A stretch of DNA of 55,360 nt. It comes from Clostridiales bacterium. GTDB lineage: Bacteria > Bacillota > Clostridia > Oscillospirales > QAMX01. The notes below the pieces were generated by a model. That model had not been told where the DNA came from. It was given only the letters and a program-made list of their open reading frames with translations, and did not search any database. Below, piece after piece: positions 1-8,296 of the stretch (position 1 is the stretch's first letter; every line of letters starts with the position of its first letter). The position numbers and the translations under genes were made by a program. Location of the stretch: contig JAEDMJ010000007.1 of NCBI GenBank assembly GCA_016303065.1, positions 1-55,360 of the forward strand. The letters run 5' to 3'.

Positions 1-1
1 G

Positions 2-466
2 TGTTCGGACTATTGCTTCAACGTCAACCCCTTCTTCACGCCGGATATGTTTTCGGAGATTATAGCTCCTTACCTCAAAAAATCAATCGACGCCTACCGG
101 GCGATGGGCTTCTACACCATCAAGCACACCGACGGCAACATTATGCCTATAATCGACCAGCTGGTGGAGTGCGGTCCGGACGCGATCCACTCCCTCGATC
201 CCCAGGGCGGCGTGGACCTTGGCGAGGTAAGCAGGCTTTGGGGCGACAGGGTTGCCCTCATCGGAAACGTGAACTGCGGTCTTCTCCAGACGGGCAGTGA
301 CGAGGAGTGCATCGCGGACATCCGCAGAAGCCTTTCCCAGGGCATGAGCCGCGGAGCGGGATATGTGTTTTCCACGTCGAACTGCGCATATACGGGGCTT
401 GCGCTTGAGAGATACGAGATGATGAACGACATCTGGTACCGTGAGGGAATATATCCGGAAGAGTAA
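2..466 (+). CDS. Uroporphyrinogen decarboxylase (URO-D) family protein, C-terminal part (5' end outside window)
   Basis: The reading frame is open from base 2, so the gene starts upstream of the window; 154 residues are visible. The fragment has the URO-D/methyltransferase TIM-barrel features: a KHTDGN segment (about residue 40 of the visible part), a GPDAIHSLDP segment, a GNVNC strand near the barrel end, and a final GYVFSTSNC segment. Besides true HemE, this family includes corrinoid-linked methyltransferases (MtaA/CmuA type) that move methyl groups in anaerobes. No heme genes are adjacent, so a methyltransferase-like role is more likely than HemE, but this is inference from a fragment. The family call is firm; the substrate is unknown. 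Confidence 0.85.
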   Translation, partial: CSDYCFNVNPFFTPDMFSEIIAPYLKKSIDAYRAMGFYTIKHTDGNIMPIIDQLVECGPDAIHSLDPQGGVDLGEVSRLWGDRVALIGNVNCGLLQTGSDEECIADIRRSLSQGMSRGAGYVFSTSNCAYTGLALERYEMMNDIWYREGIYPEE

Positions 467-496
467 GCTCTGAGGGCCGGGGCTTGACCGGGGCGG

Positions 497-513
497 ACGG
501 CGCGGCCGTTTTT
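497..513 (+). terminator. Probable short terminator after the URO-D gene
   Basis: ACGGC / GCCGT form a 5-bp stem with a GCG loop, followed directly by TTTTT. It lies 31 bases after the stop codon. The stem is short but in the right place. Confidence 0.5.
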
Positions 514-548
514 ACCGGAAGGGCGCAGGGGCAAAACGCAGAAACCTG

Positions 549-577
549 TTGACAAGCCGCCTGAAAGCTGTTATATT
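549..577 (+). promoter_or_regulatory. Sigma-A-type promoter for the ABC exporter at 624
   Basis: TTGACA (549-554), a 17-bp spacer, then TATATT (572-577). It is upstream of the ABC transporter start at 624, whose RBS (GGAGG, around 610) fits the expected leader. Confidence 0.7.
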
Positions 578-623
578 ACACCAAGTCCCGGATTGACTTG
601 CAGATAAGCGGAGGAACCGCTGT

Positions 624-2489
624 ATGAACAGTTCTGTCAAAGCAACGGCAGAAAAGGAGACGGAAGACCGGCTCCGTACTTCCGAAGACCGCGAGAAAGA
701 CGTTTTCAGCGACGAGGAAGTCCTTGAACTTGAACAGGAGCTTATCGAAACGTATCTGATGTCGGCGGACCGCCCGATCAGAATACTTTTGAGGATGTAC
801 AAAAAGTACATCAGGGAAATCCTGCTTTCAATGTTCTTTTATTGCATAAAGACTCTGCCGTGCATCGTTCTGCCGATAATTACGGCTAAAATCATCAACC
901 TTGCGGCAAATCCCTCGGAGGATTTTGCAAAGAGGATGCTGATTTACATCGTCATAATGGTTTTTGTCCTCATCCTCAACATTCCGACGCATATGCTGCA
1001 TATCAAGTATTACAGCATTGTCTCGCGAAAGGTGGAGGCGGGGCTTCGCGGCGCGATGGTCAGAAAGCTCCAGCAGCTTTCCATCACCTTCCACAAGGAG
1101 ATGCAGAGCGGACGCATTCAGTCAAAGCTCATGCGCGACGTGGAGACGATCCAGGGGCTTTCCACCCACCTGTTTTCCACGCTGCCCGGAATTGTGATAA
1201 ACGTGATAACCGCTCTCATCGTGGTGCTGGGCAATGATTTCAGGGTGTTTTTGTTCTTCCTGATCTGCATTCCCTGCTCGATCCTGACAGTCAGGTATTT
1301 CCACAGGCCGATAAACCGCACCAACCGGGATTTTCGCCGGGACACGGAACACACCTCGGCCAATATCATGGACATGGTCGAGATGACCCAGATAACCCGC
1401 GCCCACGCCCTTGAACAGAAGGAGGTCAGAAAGATGACCTCGATACTGAACACTCTGGCAAACACGGGCTTCCGCCTGGATATGGTGACGGCGCTTTTCG
1501 GTTCGATCTCGTGGGTCATGTTCCAGATTTTCCAGTTTGCCTGTCTGATCTTTTCGGCGTTCATGGCTTATAAGGGAAACATCGAAATAGGCGATATCTC
1601 GCTTTACCAGGCGTATTTCACCACCCTTACCGGACAGGTTTCGACCATAATCGGACTTGTGCCGGTCATATCCAAGGGCATCGAATCGATCTCTTCCGTC
1701 GGTGAGATACTCTGTTCGGACGACATCGAAGACAACGAGGGCAAGGAAAAGCTTTCCGGGCTCCGGGGAGAGTATGAATTCCGGGACGTGCGCTTCTCCT
1801 ATGAAGCAGATCAGCCGCTTCTGAAGGGGATCAACCTGAAGGTGAAGGCGGGGGAAACCGTCGCTTTTGTCGGGGAATCCGGTTCGGGAAAGACGACGCT
1901 TATGAACCTTTTGATCGGGTTCAACATGCCGACAGCCGGAACGCTTTTAGTCGACGGGCACGATATAACCGGGATTGACCTCCACAGCTATCGTGAGCAT
2001 ATTTCCACGGTCCCGCAGAACAGCGTTCTTTTCACCGGGACCATACGCGAAAACGTAACTTACGGGCTTTCGGATGTGACGGAAGCCCGGCTGCGCACGG
2101 CGCTTGAGGCCGCGCGGCTGACGGAGCTTGTGGACAGTCTTCCGAACGGCGTCGACACCCAGCTTGAAGAACACGGCGCAAACCTTTCCGGGGGCCAGCG
2201 CCAGAGGCTTTCGATCGCCAGGGCGCTGATCCGCGACCCGGACGTCATACTTCTTGACGAGGCGACGAGCGCCCTCGACAGCGTTTCGGAGCGGCAGATT
2301 CAGGACGCCATAAACAACCTCACCCGGGGACGGACCACCTTCATCGTGGCGCACCGCCTTTCGACCATCAAGAACGCCGACATAATTGCGGTCATAAAGG
2401 ACGGGGTGTGCGTGGAAAGCGGAAGCTTTGACGAGCTCATGGAGCTTAAAGGCGAGTTTTACCACCTGAGAACTTTGCAGCAGATCTGA
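624..2489 (+). CDS. ABC exporter, fused permease and ATPase (homodimeric type)
   Basis: This 621-residue protein is a full half-transporter. A charged cytoplasmic N-terminus of about 60 residues precedes a six-helix ABC exporter membrane domain (about 70-350) and then the nucleotide-binding domain. Walker A GESGSGKTT is near 417, the LSGGQRQR signature near 522, Walker B VILLDEAT with an intact catalytic Glu near 541, and the H-loop in IVAHRLST near 573. All ATPase motifs are canonical and no partner gene is adjacent, so it should work as a homodimer that exports a drug, lipid or peptide; the substrate cannot be read from sequence. It has its own promoter and a strong terminator, so it is probably monocistronic. 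The acidic N-terminal extension is longer than in most family members. Confidence 0.93.
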   Translation: MNSSVKATAEKETEDRLRTSEDREKDVFSDEEVLELEQELIETYLMSADRPIRILLRMYKKYIREILLSMFFYCIKTLPCIVLPIITAKIINLAANPSEDFAKRMLIYIVIMVFVLILNIPTHMLHIKYYSIVSRKVEAGLRGAMVRKLQQLSITFHKEMQSGRIQSKLMRDVETIQGLSTHLFSTLPGIVINVITALIVVLGNDFRVFLFFLICIPCSILTVRYFHRPINRTNRDFRRDTEHTSANIMDMVEMTQITRAHALEQKEVRKMTSILNTLANTGFRLDMVTALFGSISWVMFQIFQFACLIFSAFMAYKGNIEIGDISLYQAYFTTLTGQVSTIIGLVPVISKGIESISSVGEILCSDDIEDNEGKEKLSGLRGEYEFRDVRFSYEADQPLLKGINLKVKAGETVAFVGESGSGKTTLMNLLIGFNMPTAGTLLVDGHDITGIDLHSYREHISTVPQNSVLFTGTIRENVTYGLSDVTEARLRTALEAARLTELVDSLPNGVDTQLEEHGANLSGGQRQRLSIARALIRDPDVILLDEATSALDSVSERQIQDAINNLTRGRTTFIVAHRLSTIKNADIIAVIKDGVCVESGSFDELMELKGEFYHLRTLQQI

Positions 2490-2520
2490 GACAGAAGCTT
2501 TCCGGAAAAATTGAATGATT

Positions 2521-2558
2521 AAACGCGGTGCAGACGGATAAATCTGCGCCGCGTTTTT
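2521..2558 (+). terminator. Rho-independent terminator of the ABC exporter
   Basis: AAACGCGGTGCAGA (2521-2534) pairs with TCTGCGCCGCGTTT (2543-2556) with one wobble pair, followed by a T run. It is 31 bases after the ABC gene stop. Confidence 0.85.
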
Positions 2559-2660
2559 GGGCAAAAGCTTGTTTGTCGTTTGGTGAAAAGCGTTCACCCG
2601 GCAGGACCCCGGATATGGCGCCATAAAAATACAGGCGATTGTGTCGAAATGCTGCAAAGC

Positions 2661-2695
2661 GCCGCAGCCAAAATTGGCTGCGGCCGCTGCTTTTT
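2661..2695. terminator. Hairpin between convergent genes, possible terminator
   Basis: CCGCAGCCAA (2661-2670) and TTGGCTGCGG (2673-2682) form a perfect stem. A T run follows on the plus strand (2690-2695) after an 8-base gap, and the same bases give an A run on the minus side. It lies just past the 3' end of the minus-strand gene 2741-3949 and may act in either direction. The T run is not directly adjacent, so this is moderate. Confidence 0.45.
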
Positions 2696-2740
2696 TACAG
2701 TGAATCCGGCAGAAAAAGTTCGTTTTGCGCCGGGGCGCGC

Positions 2741-3949
2741 TTATTTTTTCTTCTTTATCAGAAGCACAACAACCACCGCTGCAGCGCCGCCAAGCAAAAT
2801 CACAGCGCCGGCCGCACCGAGAATCCACCAGAGGAAGGTCAAATCCTTCTCAGGCGCGTCGGGCGACGGGTTGCTGCCGTTTTCTCCGGAGGTTTGGACA
2901 TCCTGCCCCTGAGAGATTTCGCTTTCCGATGCGGAGGCGGGGGGCTCGGTGATTTCAGCCGCGTCTGTTTTTTCTTCTCCGGCGGCTGGGGTTCCGGCGG
3001 CTTCTGTTGCTTCTGATTCATCCTCTGCGGAAGAGGCGTTAGTTCCGGCGGCTTCCGTTGCTATTGTTTCGGATGATGTTTCGGACGAGCTTGCAAGGAC
3101 GGGAATTTCTTCCGTTCTTGTGGCCTTGCATAAGGTGCAGGTAAAGGTTTTTACACCGGTCGAGGTCTCTGTCGGATTTGTGGTGATCTTTCCGTCATCC
3201 CAATGGTGCCCTGTGGCGGCGATGTCAGCGTGCTCCGTATAGCCGCAGACGCATTCCCGGGACTTTTGGCCGTTTTCAGTGCAGGTTGGCTCTGCAGTGG
3301 TCTTCCAGGAACCGAAGGAATGGTTGTACTGCACGGTAAAGAAAGAATAGACAAAGCCCTTGCTGTTCTGATAAGTCACCTGGACGGTTTGATATCCTTT
3401 GTCATCGGTGGAACCGGTGCTAACATCAAGATTCGCGCCGTCATACAAATCCAGATATCCGTCGCTAAGCCAAACCCGAACCTTCAGGCCGGTCAGATCG
3501 AGAGCTTCACCGCAGCTGTATACCAGCTTATTTGGAGTTTGGCTGATCTCAAGCTGGCTGGGAACCGGAGTATCGTCGATGTATTCCATGCGTATCAGGC
3601 GGCTGTATACGGGAGAGCTTCTCAGTCCGTTCTTAACGTTCCAGACAGCATAGCAGTAGTAGACAACCCCTTCTTTCACCGGCGGTGAATAGTAGTCATC
3701 CGTGGCGTCGAGGATGGCGTAGATGGTAGAAATGTCGTTTTGTGTGGTGCTGTACCACAGGTATTCCAATGTGCCGCCGTCCGGGGATGAAGCATCGGCA
3801 AAGAACACCATGGGGTCGGAGCCGATATAAAGGCTGAAGTCCGGCAGTTCGCTGTTGATTACCGGCTCTTTCACTCCTGCCGCATATACATTTGGCATGA
3901 GTGATGCACACAGGGCAAAAATAAGAACAATTTTCAAAAACTTCTTCAT
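2741..3949 (-). CDS. Secreted, C-terminally membrane-anchored bacterial Ig-like surface protein
   Basis: 402 residues. A Sec signal peptide (about 1-24, ending VYAAG) is followed by an extracellular region of about 330 residues. It has an N-terminal Ig-like stretch (about 25-125), a group-3/4 bacterial Ig-like domain with the typical LTGLKVRVWLSDG segment (about 140-215), and a Cys-paired module with CTENGQ, CVCGYTE and CTLCK motifs (about 220-290) that is common in gut clostridial surface proteins. A low-complexity Thr/Ala/Glu/Ser linker (about 290-365) leads to one C-terminal helix and a KKKK tail. No LPxTG-like motif is visible before the helix, so it is probably a type I membrane protein rather than a sortase substrate. 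The RBS AAAGGAGG is 8 bases before the ATG. Its ligand is unknown. Confidence 0.82.
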   Translation of the reverse strand: MKKFLKIVLIFALCASLMPNVYAAGVKEPVINSELPDFSLYIGSDPMVFFADASSPDGGTLEYLWYSTTQNDISTIYAILDATDDYYSPPVKEGVVYYCYAVWNVKNGLRSSPVYSRLIRMEYIDDTPVPSQLEISQTPNKLVYSCGEALDLTGLKVRVWLSDGYLDLYDGANLDVSTGSTDDKGYQTVQVTYQNSKGFVYSFFTVQYNHSFGSWKTTAEPTCTENGQKSRECVCGYTEHADIAATGHHWDDGKITTNPTETSTGVKTFTCTLCKATRTEEIPVLASSSETSSETIATEAAGTNASSAEDESEATEAAGTPAAGEEKTDAAEITEPPASASESEISQGQDVQTSGENGSNPSPDAPEKDLTFLWWILGAAGAVILLGGAAAVVVVLLIKKKK

Positions 3950-4170
3950 GTCAGCGTCCTCCTTTTTTTCTCTTTATCCTTTTTGTGAACCTTGCGCACA
4001 GGGCTCAAATTCTTTTGGGGGGGCGGGTGGCAGATGGCGTTTGCCCGTGCCGCACAGTGATTGCGCGTAACCGGTTTTTTGCCCGTCGGAAGCGTACTCT
4101 GCGGGGGCGGGGGCAGAGGTCAAAGTTCCAAATCCGGTTTTGCTGGATGCTGTAATGCTTTATGCTATAT
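3950..4170 (-). other. Long 5' leader of the Ig-like protein gene, no gene seen
   Basis: About 215 bases lie between the predicted start of transcription and the ATG at 3949. The leader contains C-rich runs (a run of seven C in RNA sense) and two GGGCAAA-like segments. I could not fit it to a known riboswitch class. No ORF with coding character is present on either strand. Confidence 0.4.
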
Positions 4171-4198
4171 ATTATATATGAAAAACCGCAGATTTCAA
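4171..4198 (-). promoter_or_regulatory. Promoter for the Ig-like surface protein gene
   Basis: On the minus strand, TTGAAA (plus 4193-4198), a 16-bp spacer, then TATAAT (plus 4171-4176). It points at the gene starting at 3949 and implies an unusually long untranslated leader. Confidence 0.6.
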
Positions 4199-4251
4199 GT
4201 GATCCGGAAAAGTTTTCATCCGGTTTTCAAATGGAGGGATACCGGCGGAAA

Positions 4252-4295
4252 GAAAAAAGCCATAAGGGCTGACCGCGGCCGGCCCTTATGGCTTT
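4252..4295 (-). terminator. Strong terminator of the MBL-fold hydrolase gene
   Basis: A 14-bp perfect inverted repeat (AAAGCCATAAGGGC at 4256-4269 and GCCCTTATGGCTTT at 4282-4295). In the minus direction it is followed by TTTTTTCTTT. It sits 85 bases beyond the stop of the gene 4380-5732. Confidence 0.88.
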
Positions 4296-4379
4296 GACTT
4301 TGTTTTGGGGAGGTTTTTGCCGCCGGGCGTTCCGTAAATGCCGCAAAAACAAGCTCACTCCGTTTTTCGCTTTTCATAC

Positions 4380-5732
4380 TTAGAAATTTGGGGGAAGCTC
4401 TATCCAGAGGTTTTCGCTTTCGGTCTTCGGGTCGAAGGGGCCGCCCATAAGCTGGTAATAGGTCACTTCTTCCGTCCCGTCCTTTACGCGGAAAACGACG
4501 GTGTAGTCCCCTTCAAGATAGAAGCGGTCGCGGTCGTAATACCTGCAGAGCGTTGCGTAGTGTTCGCGCCGGATCCTGTGGATGCGGAGGCGCCCCTGCG
4601 GGATGAGCACGCTCTCCGCGCGGACATAGGAATAGATATTTTCGTCCCTGTTCGCCAGGTGATGCGCCGCCTGGAGATATGTGCACGAAAGTTCGTCGGC
4701 GAGGTAATACTTTCTGAGCACCTCGCCGTTGGGCTCGTCGGCGTCGCCGAGGATCAGAAGCGAGCTTCCGTCGAAGGAGAGCTTCACAATCGTCGAGCTG
4801 GAGTTCACTCCGGAAATATGTGTGCGGGCTTCGTTTTCGTATATCATGTCTTCATGGGTCAGGAGCACTTCGGCGCTCAGATTTCCCAGGGAGAGCTTCT
4901 GTCCCGTATGGATTTTGAGATAGCGCGCGCCCGGACAGTACTGTTTTAGGGCGTTCATTGCGCCGGAAAGATAGATGCGGACGAATTTTTCCAGGCGTTC
5001 AGCCGGGATTCCGGTGTACTCCGGCTGGGGGAAGTTGAACATGATCCGCTCAACGTTCAGAACGCCGCCGAATTTTTTCATAAAGTTGATGAAAAAGTCC
5101 ATGTGGTCGTTGTGCGCGTGCGTGCAGAACCAGCAGGCAACAGTGATTCGCTCCCCGTCGGAGGTTTGTGTCAGCTCGCGGAGACGGCGCATCAGCTCTT
5201 CAAATGCCGCGTTCGTGCACTGGGCGCCTTCGCCGCCGTCCACCAGGAAGAGCTTGTTGTTGTGCAGCCGGATGACATAGAGCATGCCGCAGGTTGAAAC
5301 CTGACCCTTGACGGGGTCGCCGTAGAAAAGTCCGAACTGCATAAGCTCGCTGTCGCTGCGGACTTCTTCCGCGGAGGCGTCCGCCTCAAAATCTGCCAGG
5401 GGAATGCCGGAGCGGTCGAGGATGACTCTGGCCTGTCCCGTGCGGGCCGTGAAATAGGCGTACACTATCCTGCCGTCCCCGATAAATTCCCTGTAAAGCC
5501 CGTGTTCTTCGCTGCGGGAAAAGCCGGGGCGAAAGCCTGCGCCGGCAAGCTCCCCGCAGTAGGCAAGAAACGCGCCGGCAGACGTGTTGTTGATGAGGTG
5601 CATAAGCGAGTGGTCTTCGGGGGAGTTCTCAAAACCGTCGTAAAGCCCTCCTCCGAGGGTGAAGAGCTCGTCGAACAACTCCCCGTCGCCGTAGGCCGGA
5701 ATGCCCTCCAGCCGCCATTTTTGATCGTTCAT
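4380..5732 (-). CDS. MBL-fold metallo-hydrolase
   Basis: 450 residues. The C-terminal two thirds form a metallo-beta-lactamase fold: LVDGGEG opens the core near 180, the metal motif HAHNDH (HxHxDH) is near 225, THEDM and ILGDAD supply further core segments, and LQAAHH near 380 gives the last histidine site. The first 150 residues match nothing I recognise and may be a substrate domain. There is no signal peptide, so it is cytoplasmic. The fold hydrolyses esters, thioesters, phosphoesters or lactams depending on subfamily; the substrate here is unknown. The ATG is 6 bases after GGAGG. It lies 119 bases downstream of the zinc ATPase gene on the same strand and could be read through from it, although a large hairpin separates them. 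Confidence 0.85.
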   Translation of the reverse strand: MNDQKWRLEGIPAYGDGELFDELFTLGGGLYDGFENSPEDHSLMHLINNTSAGAFLAYCGELAGAGFRPGFSRSEEHGLYREFIGDGRIVYAYFTARTGQARVILDRSGIPLADFEADASAEEVRSDSELMQFGLFYGDPVKGQVSTCGMLYVIRLHNNKLFLVDGGEGAQCTNAAFEELMRRLRELTQTSDGERITVACWFCTHAHNDHMDFFINFMKKFGGVLNVERIMFNFPQPEYTGIPAERLEKFVRIYLSGAMNALKQYCPGARYLKIHTGQKLSLGNLSAEVLLTHEDMIYENEARTHISGVNSSSTIVKLSFDGSSLLILGDADEPNGEVLRKYYLADELSCTYLQAAHHLANRDENIYSYVRAESVLIPQGRLRIHRIRREHYATLCRYYDRDRFYLEGDYTVVFRVKDGTEEVTYYQLMGGPFDPKTESENLWIELPPNF

Positions 5733-5787
5733 GTTCCGCCTCCGTTCATTAAGGTCTTCTCAGACCGTTTCGGTTTTGTCAGAACGC

Positions 5788-5845
5788 TTTTTCGCTTTCC
5801 CCCGGGGCGTTTCGGAAAAGGCTTTTGCCGGGGAAAAGCGAAAAA
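5788..5845. repeat. 18-bp inverted repeat between the zinc ATPase and MBL genes
   Basis: TTTTTCGCTTTCCCCCGG (5788-5805) and CCGGGGAAAAGCGAAAAA (5828-5845) pair with a single mismatch around a 22-base loop. On both strands it begins with Ts and ends with As, so it lacks the T tail of an ordinary terminator. It may act as a transcript stabiliser, processing site or weak terminator. Confidence 0.6.
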
Positions 5846-5851
5846 TCACGT

Positions 5852-7705
5852 TTACTTTTGTTTTGGTATGCGCAGGGCGCGCATTGCGTTCAGAATTGCG
5901 ATCACGGCGACGCCGACGTCGGCAAAAACCGCGACCCACATATTCGTAAGCCCCAGGGCGCTCAGCGCCAGCACGACGCCCTTTACGCCGAGGGCGAATA
6001 CGATGTTCTGGCGGACGATGCGCATGGTTCTGCGGGCAAGCCGCACTCCGAGGGCGACTTTCGAGGGTTTGTCGTCCATAAGCACCACGTCGGCTGCCTC
6101 TATGGCGGCGTCGCTTCCCAGCGCGCCCATTGCTATTCCGATGTCCGAGCGGGCAAGGACGGGCGCGTCGTTTATGCCGTCGCCGACGAACACAAGGGTG
6201 GAGCCGGGCGCTTTCCGTGCAAGGAGCTCTTCGACACAGGCGACCTTTTGGTCGGGAAGCAGTTCGGCGCGGATGCTGTCGAGCCCGAGTGAGGTTCCGA
6301 CCTCGCGGGCAACGGAGACGCTGTCCCCCGTCAGCATGACGAGATTTTTTGCGCCGAGGGCGTGGAGTTCGTACATGGCGGCCTTTGAGTCGGGCTTTAC
6401 CGCGTCGGAAATGATGATATGGCCGAGGTACCGGCTTCCGCGGCAAAGGTGGACGACGGTTCCGGCCCGGTCCGGGGAAGTGTATTCTGCGCCGCAGAGC
6501 TCCATGAGTCCGGCGTTTCCGGCGCAGACGGTCTCGCCGTCCACAACTGCGCGGATTCCAAGGCCGGGAAGCTCATCCTCCGAGCTTATGCGCGACTTGT
6601 CCGGCGTTCCGCCCCAGGCGGAGATGATGGATTCGGCGATCGGATGGTTGGAATACGCTTCGGTCAGAGCCGCAAGGGCGAGAAGTTCTTCTTCGGACAT
6701 ATCCGTGGGACGGACTTCGGAGACGGAGAACCTTCCCTCCGTGAGAGTGCCGGTCTTGTCGAAAACGACTGTTCCGACCTTTGCAAGCGCTTCAAGGGAG
6801 TTGGAGCCCTTTACGAGTATGCCGCAGCGTGAAGCTCCGCCGATGCCCCCAAAAAAGGAGAGGGGCACGGAGATCACCAGCGCGCACGGGCAGGAGACAA
6901 CGAGAAAAATGAGTCCGCGGTGGATCCAGTCGGTCCAGCCGCCTCCGGTGACGAGCGGGGGGACAACTGCCAGAAGCGCTGCGGCGACAACGACACAGGG
7001 CGTGTACCAGCGGGCAAAGCGGGTGATGAACCGTTCGGAGCGGGATTTTTTCGCCGAGGCGTTTTCCACCAGCTCGAGTATGCGCGAAACGGTGCTTTCG
7101 CCGTAAACGCTGGTGGTGCGGACCTGAATGGGGGAGGTGAGGTTTACCGTTCCGCTGACGACCTGGTCGCCTTCCAAGCAGGCGCGGGGGACGGATTCGC
7201 CGGTCAGCGCGGCGGTGTCAACCGAGGTGGAACCGGAAATTATCACGCCGTCAAGGGGAATGCGCTCGCCGGGTTTGACGAGGATCGTTTCGCCCGCGGC
7301 GACCTCTTCGGGGCTGATCTCGGTCTCTTCCCCGCCGCGGATGACGTTTGCGTGATCGGGGCGGATATCCATGAGCGCCGCGATGGAGCGGCGGCTCTTG
7401 CCGACGGCGATTTTCTGGAAAAGTTCGCCGACCTGGTAAAACAGCATGACCGCCACGGCTTCGGGGTAATCTCCGGTGGCAAATGCGCCGACGGTCGCAA
7501 GGGCCATCAGAAAGTTTTCGTCAAAGACCTGCCCCCTGACAATATTTCTTGCGGCGTTCCAGAGAACGTCCCAGCCGATGAGCCCGTAGGGGACAAAAAA
7601 TATGAGGAGCTTTATGACTCCGTCCGCCGGAATGAGCCATGCCGCCGCCAGAAGCACCGCGGAGACGACGATGCGGATGAGATTTTTTTTGTTTCTGCGC
7701 GTCAT
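5852..7705 (-). CDS. P1B-type heavy-metal ATPase (Zn/Cd/Pb efflux, ZntA/CadA-like)
   Basis: 617 residues. The membrane metal site SCPCAL (CPC near 271-273) marks the Zn/Cd/Pb P1B-2 group. The phosphorylated Asp is in DKTGTLTEG (about 314), the SNHPIAES segment gives the nucleotide-domain HP motif, TGES marks the actuator domain, and GDGINDAP lies near 507. It pumps divalent metal out of the cytoplasm using ATP. The N-terminal HMA metal-binding domain usual in this family is absent: the protein starts almost directly with the first membrane helices. A separate HMA protein is encoded 21 bases upstream and an SmtB-type regulator lies before that, so the three genes form one zinc-resistance transcription unit. 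The ATG follows GGAGG by about 10 bases. Confidence 0.95.
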   Translation of the reverse strand: MTRRNKKNLIRIVVSAVLLAAAWLIPADGVIKLLIFFVPYGLIGWDVLWNAARNIVRGQVFDENFLMALATVGAFATGDYPEAVAVMLFYQVGELFQKIAVGKSRRSIAALMDIRPDHANVIRGGEETEISPEEVAAGETILVKPGERIPLDGVIISGSTSVDTAALTGESVPRACLEGDQVVSGTVNLTSPIQVRTTSVYGESTVSRILELVENASAKKSRSERFITRFARWYTPCVVVAAALLAVVPPLVTGGGWTDWIHRGLIFLVVSCPCALVISVPLSFFGGIGGASRCGILVKGSNSLEALAKVGTVVFDKTGTLTEGRFSVSEVRPTDMSEEELLALAALTEAYSNHPIAESIISAWGGTPDKSRISSEDELPGLGIRAVVDGETVCAGNAGLMELCGAEYTSPDRAGTVVHLCRGSRYLGHIIISDAVKPDSKAAMYELHALGAKNLVMLTGDSVSVAREVGTSLGLDSIRAELLPDQKVACVEELLARKAPGSTLVFVGDGINDAPVLARSDIGIAMGALGSDAAIEAADVVLMDDKPSKVALGVRLARRTMRIVRQNIVFALGVKGVVLALSALGLTNMWVAVFADVGVAVIAILNAMRALRIPKQK

Positions 7706-7726
7706 TTCGCTGTACTTCCTCCGGGC

Positions 7727-7945
7727 TTATTTGACGATGCGGCAGTCGGGCTCGATTTTACGGCAGATCTTTTCCGCCTGTTTGACGACATCGTCAAAGA
7801 CCGCGTCGTCGGCCTCGATGGTCAGCTTCTGCGTCATGAAATTGACGGAGGCGGAAACGACGCCGCCGATCTTCTTTATTCCGTCTTCCATTTTTGCCGC
7901 GCAGTGGGCGCAGTCCAGTTCTTCGAGTCTGAATGTCTTTTTCAT
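7727..7945 (-). CDS. Free-standing HMA-domain metallochaperone
   Basis: 72 residues forming one heavy-metal-associated domain. The metal-binding motif is CAHC (Cys12 and Cys15); the classical form is CxxC inside GMTCxxC, here LDCAHC, a variant typical of Zn/Cd ATPases. Its start ATGA overlaps the stop of the regulator gene by four bases, giving translational coupling. It probably hands metal to the adjacent ATPase, replacing that protein's missing N-terminal domain; this role is inferred from context. GGAGG lies inside the end of the regulator gene. Confidence 0.88.
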   Translation of the reverse strand: MKKTFRLEELDCAHCAAKMEDGIKKIGGVVSASVNFMTQKLTIEADDAVFDDVVKQAEKICRKIEPDCRIVK

Positions 7946-8283
7946 TTTTTATCGTCCTCCGTGAGATGTTCAAAGCCCTGGCCGATGATGAGCCTTACAT
8001 GGTCGTCGGCGAGGGAGTATATATTTGTTTTGCCGTCGCGGCGGCTTTTGACAAGCTTTGCGTTTTTAAGGATCCGAAGCTGGTGCGAGATCGCGGACTG
8101 TTCCATTTTCAAAAGCTCCGCTATGGCGCACACGCAGAGCTCCGACTCGAAAAGCGAATACAGAATCTTTATGCGCGTCGTGTCCCCGAAAATCTTGAAA
8201 AAATCGCCGAGATCGCAGAGCATACTGTCGTCCGGCAAATGTTTCAGTACCGCGGAAAGCGTTCCGCTGTGGTCGTGTTTCAA
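7942..8283 (-). CDS. ArsR/SmtB-family zinc-responsive repressor
   Basis: 113 residues, winged-helix fold. I place the start at a TTG at 8283 because GGAGG lies 7 bases before it; the longer open frame upstream has no RBS and would run through the operator. The helix-5 zinc site of SmtB/CzrA sensors is complete: Asp93, His95, His106 and Glu109 in the pattern DxH-x10-HxxE. The recognition region QSAISHQLR is near 62-70. The ELCVC segment (Cys50, Cys52) also recalls the helix-3 site of CadC/ArsR sensors, so a second metal site is possible. It should repress its own operon until zinc (or cadmium) binds. It is first in the unit with the HMA protein and P1B ATPase. Confidence 0.93.
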   Translation of the reverse strand: MKHDHSGTLSAVLKHLPDDSMLCDLGDFFKIFGDTTRIKILYSLFESELCVCAIAELLKMEQSAISHQLRILKNAKLVKSRRDGKTNIYSLADDHVRLIIGQGFEHLTEDDKK

Positions 8284-8296
8284 ATGTGAACCTCCA

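Noticed and set aside
2741..3949. The Ig-like protein as a sortase substrate
   Set aside because: It has a helix and KKKK tail but no LPxTG or NPQTN-like motif before it; only an NPSPD stretch is present, too weak to claim.
3950..4165. A cyclic-di-GMP-I riboswitch in the Ig-like protein leader
   Set aside because: Short GGGCAAA-like parts are present but the essential GGGACGCAAAGCC part and the matching stems are not.
5502..7106. A long plus-strand ORF (534 codons) antisense to the zinc ATPase gene
   Set aside because: It runs opposite to a gene with all P-type ATPase motifs, has no RBS or domain and reflects codon bias in GC-rich DNA.
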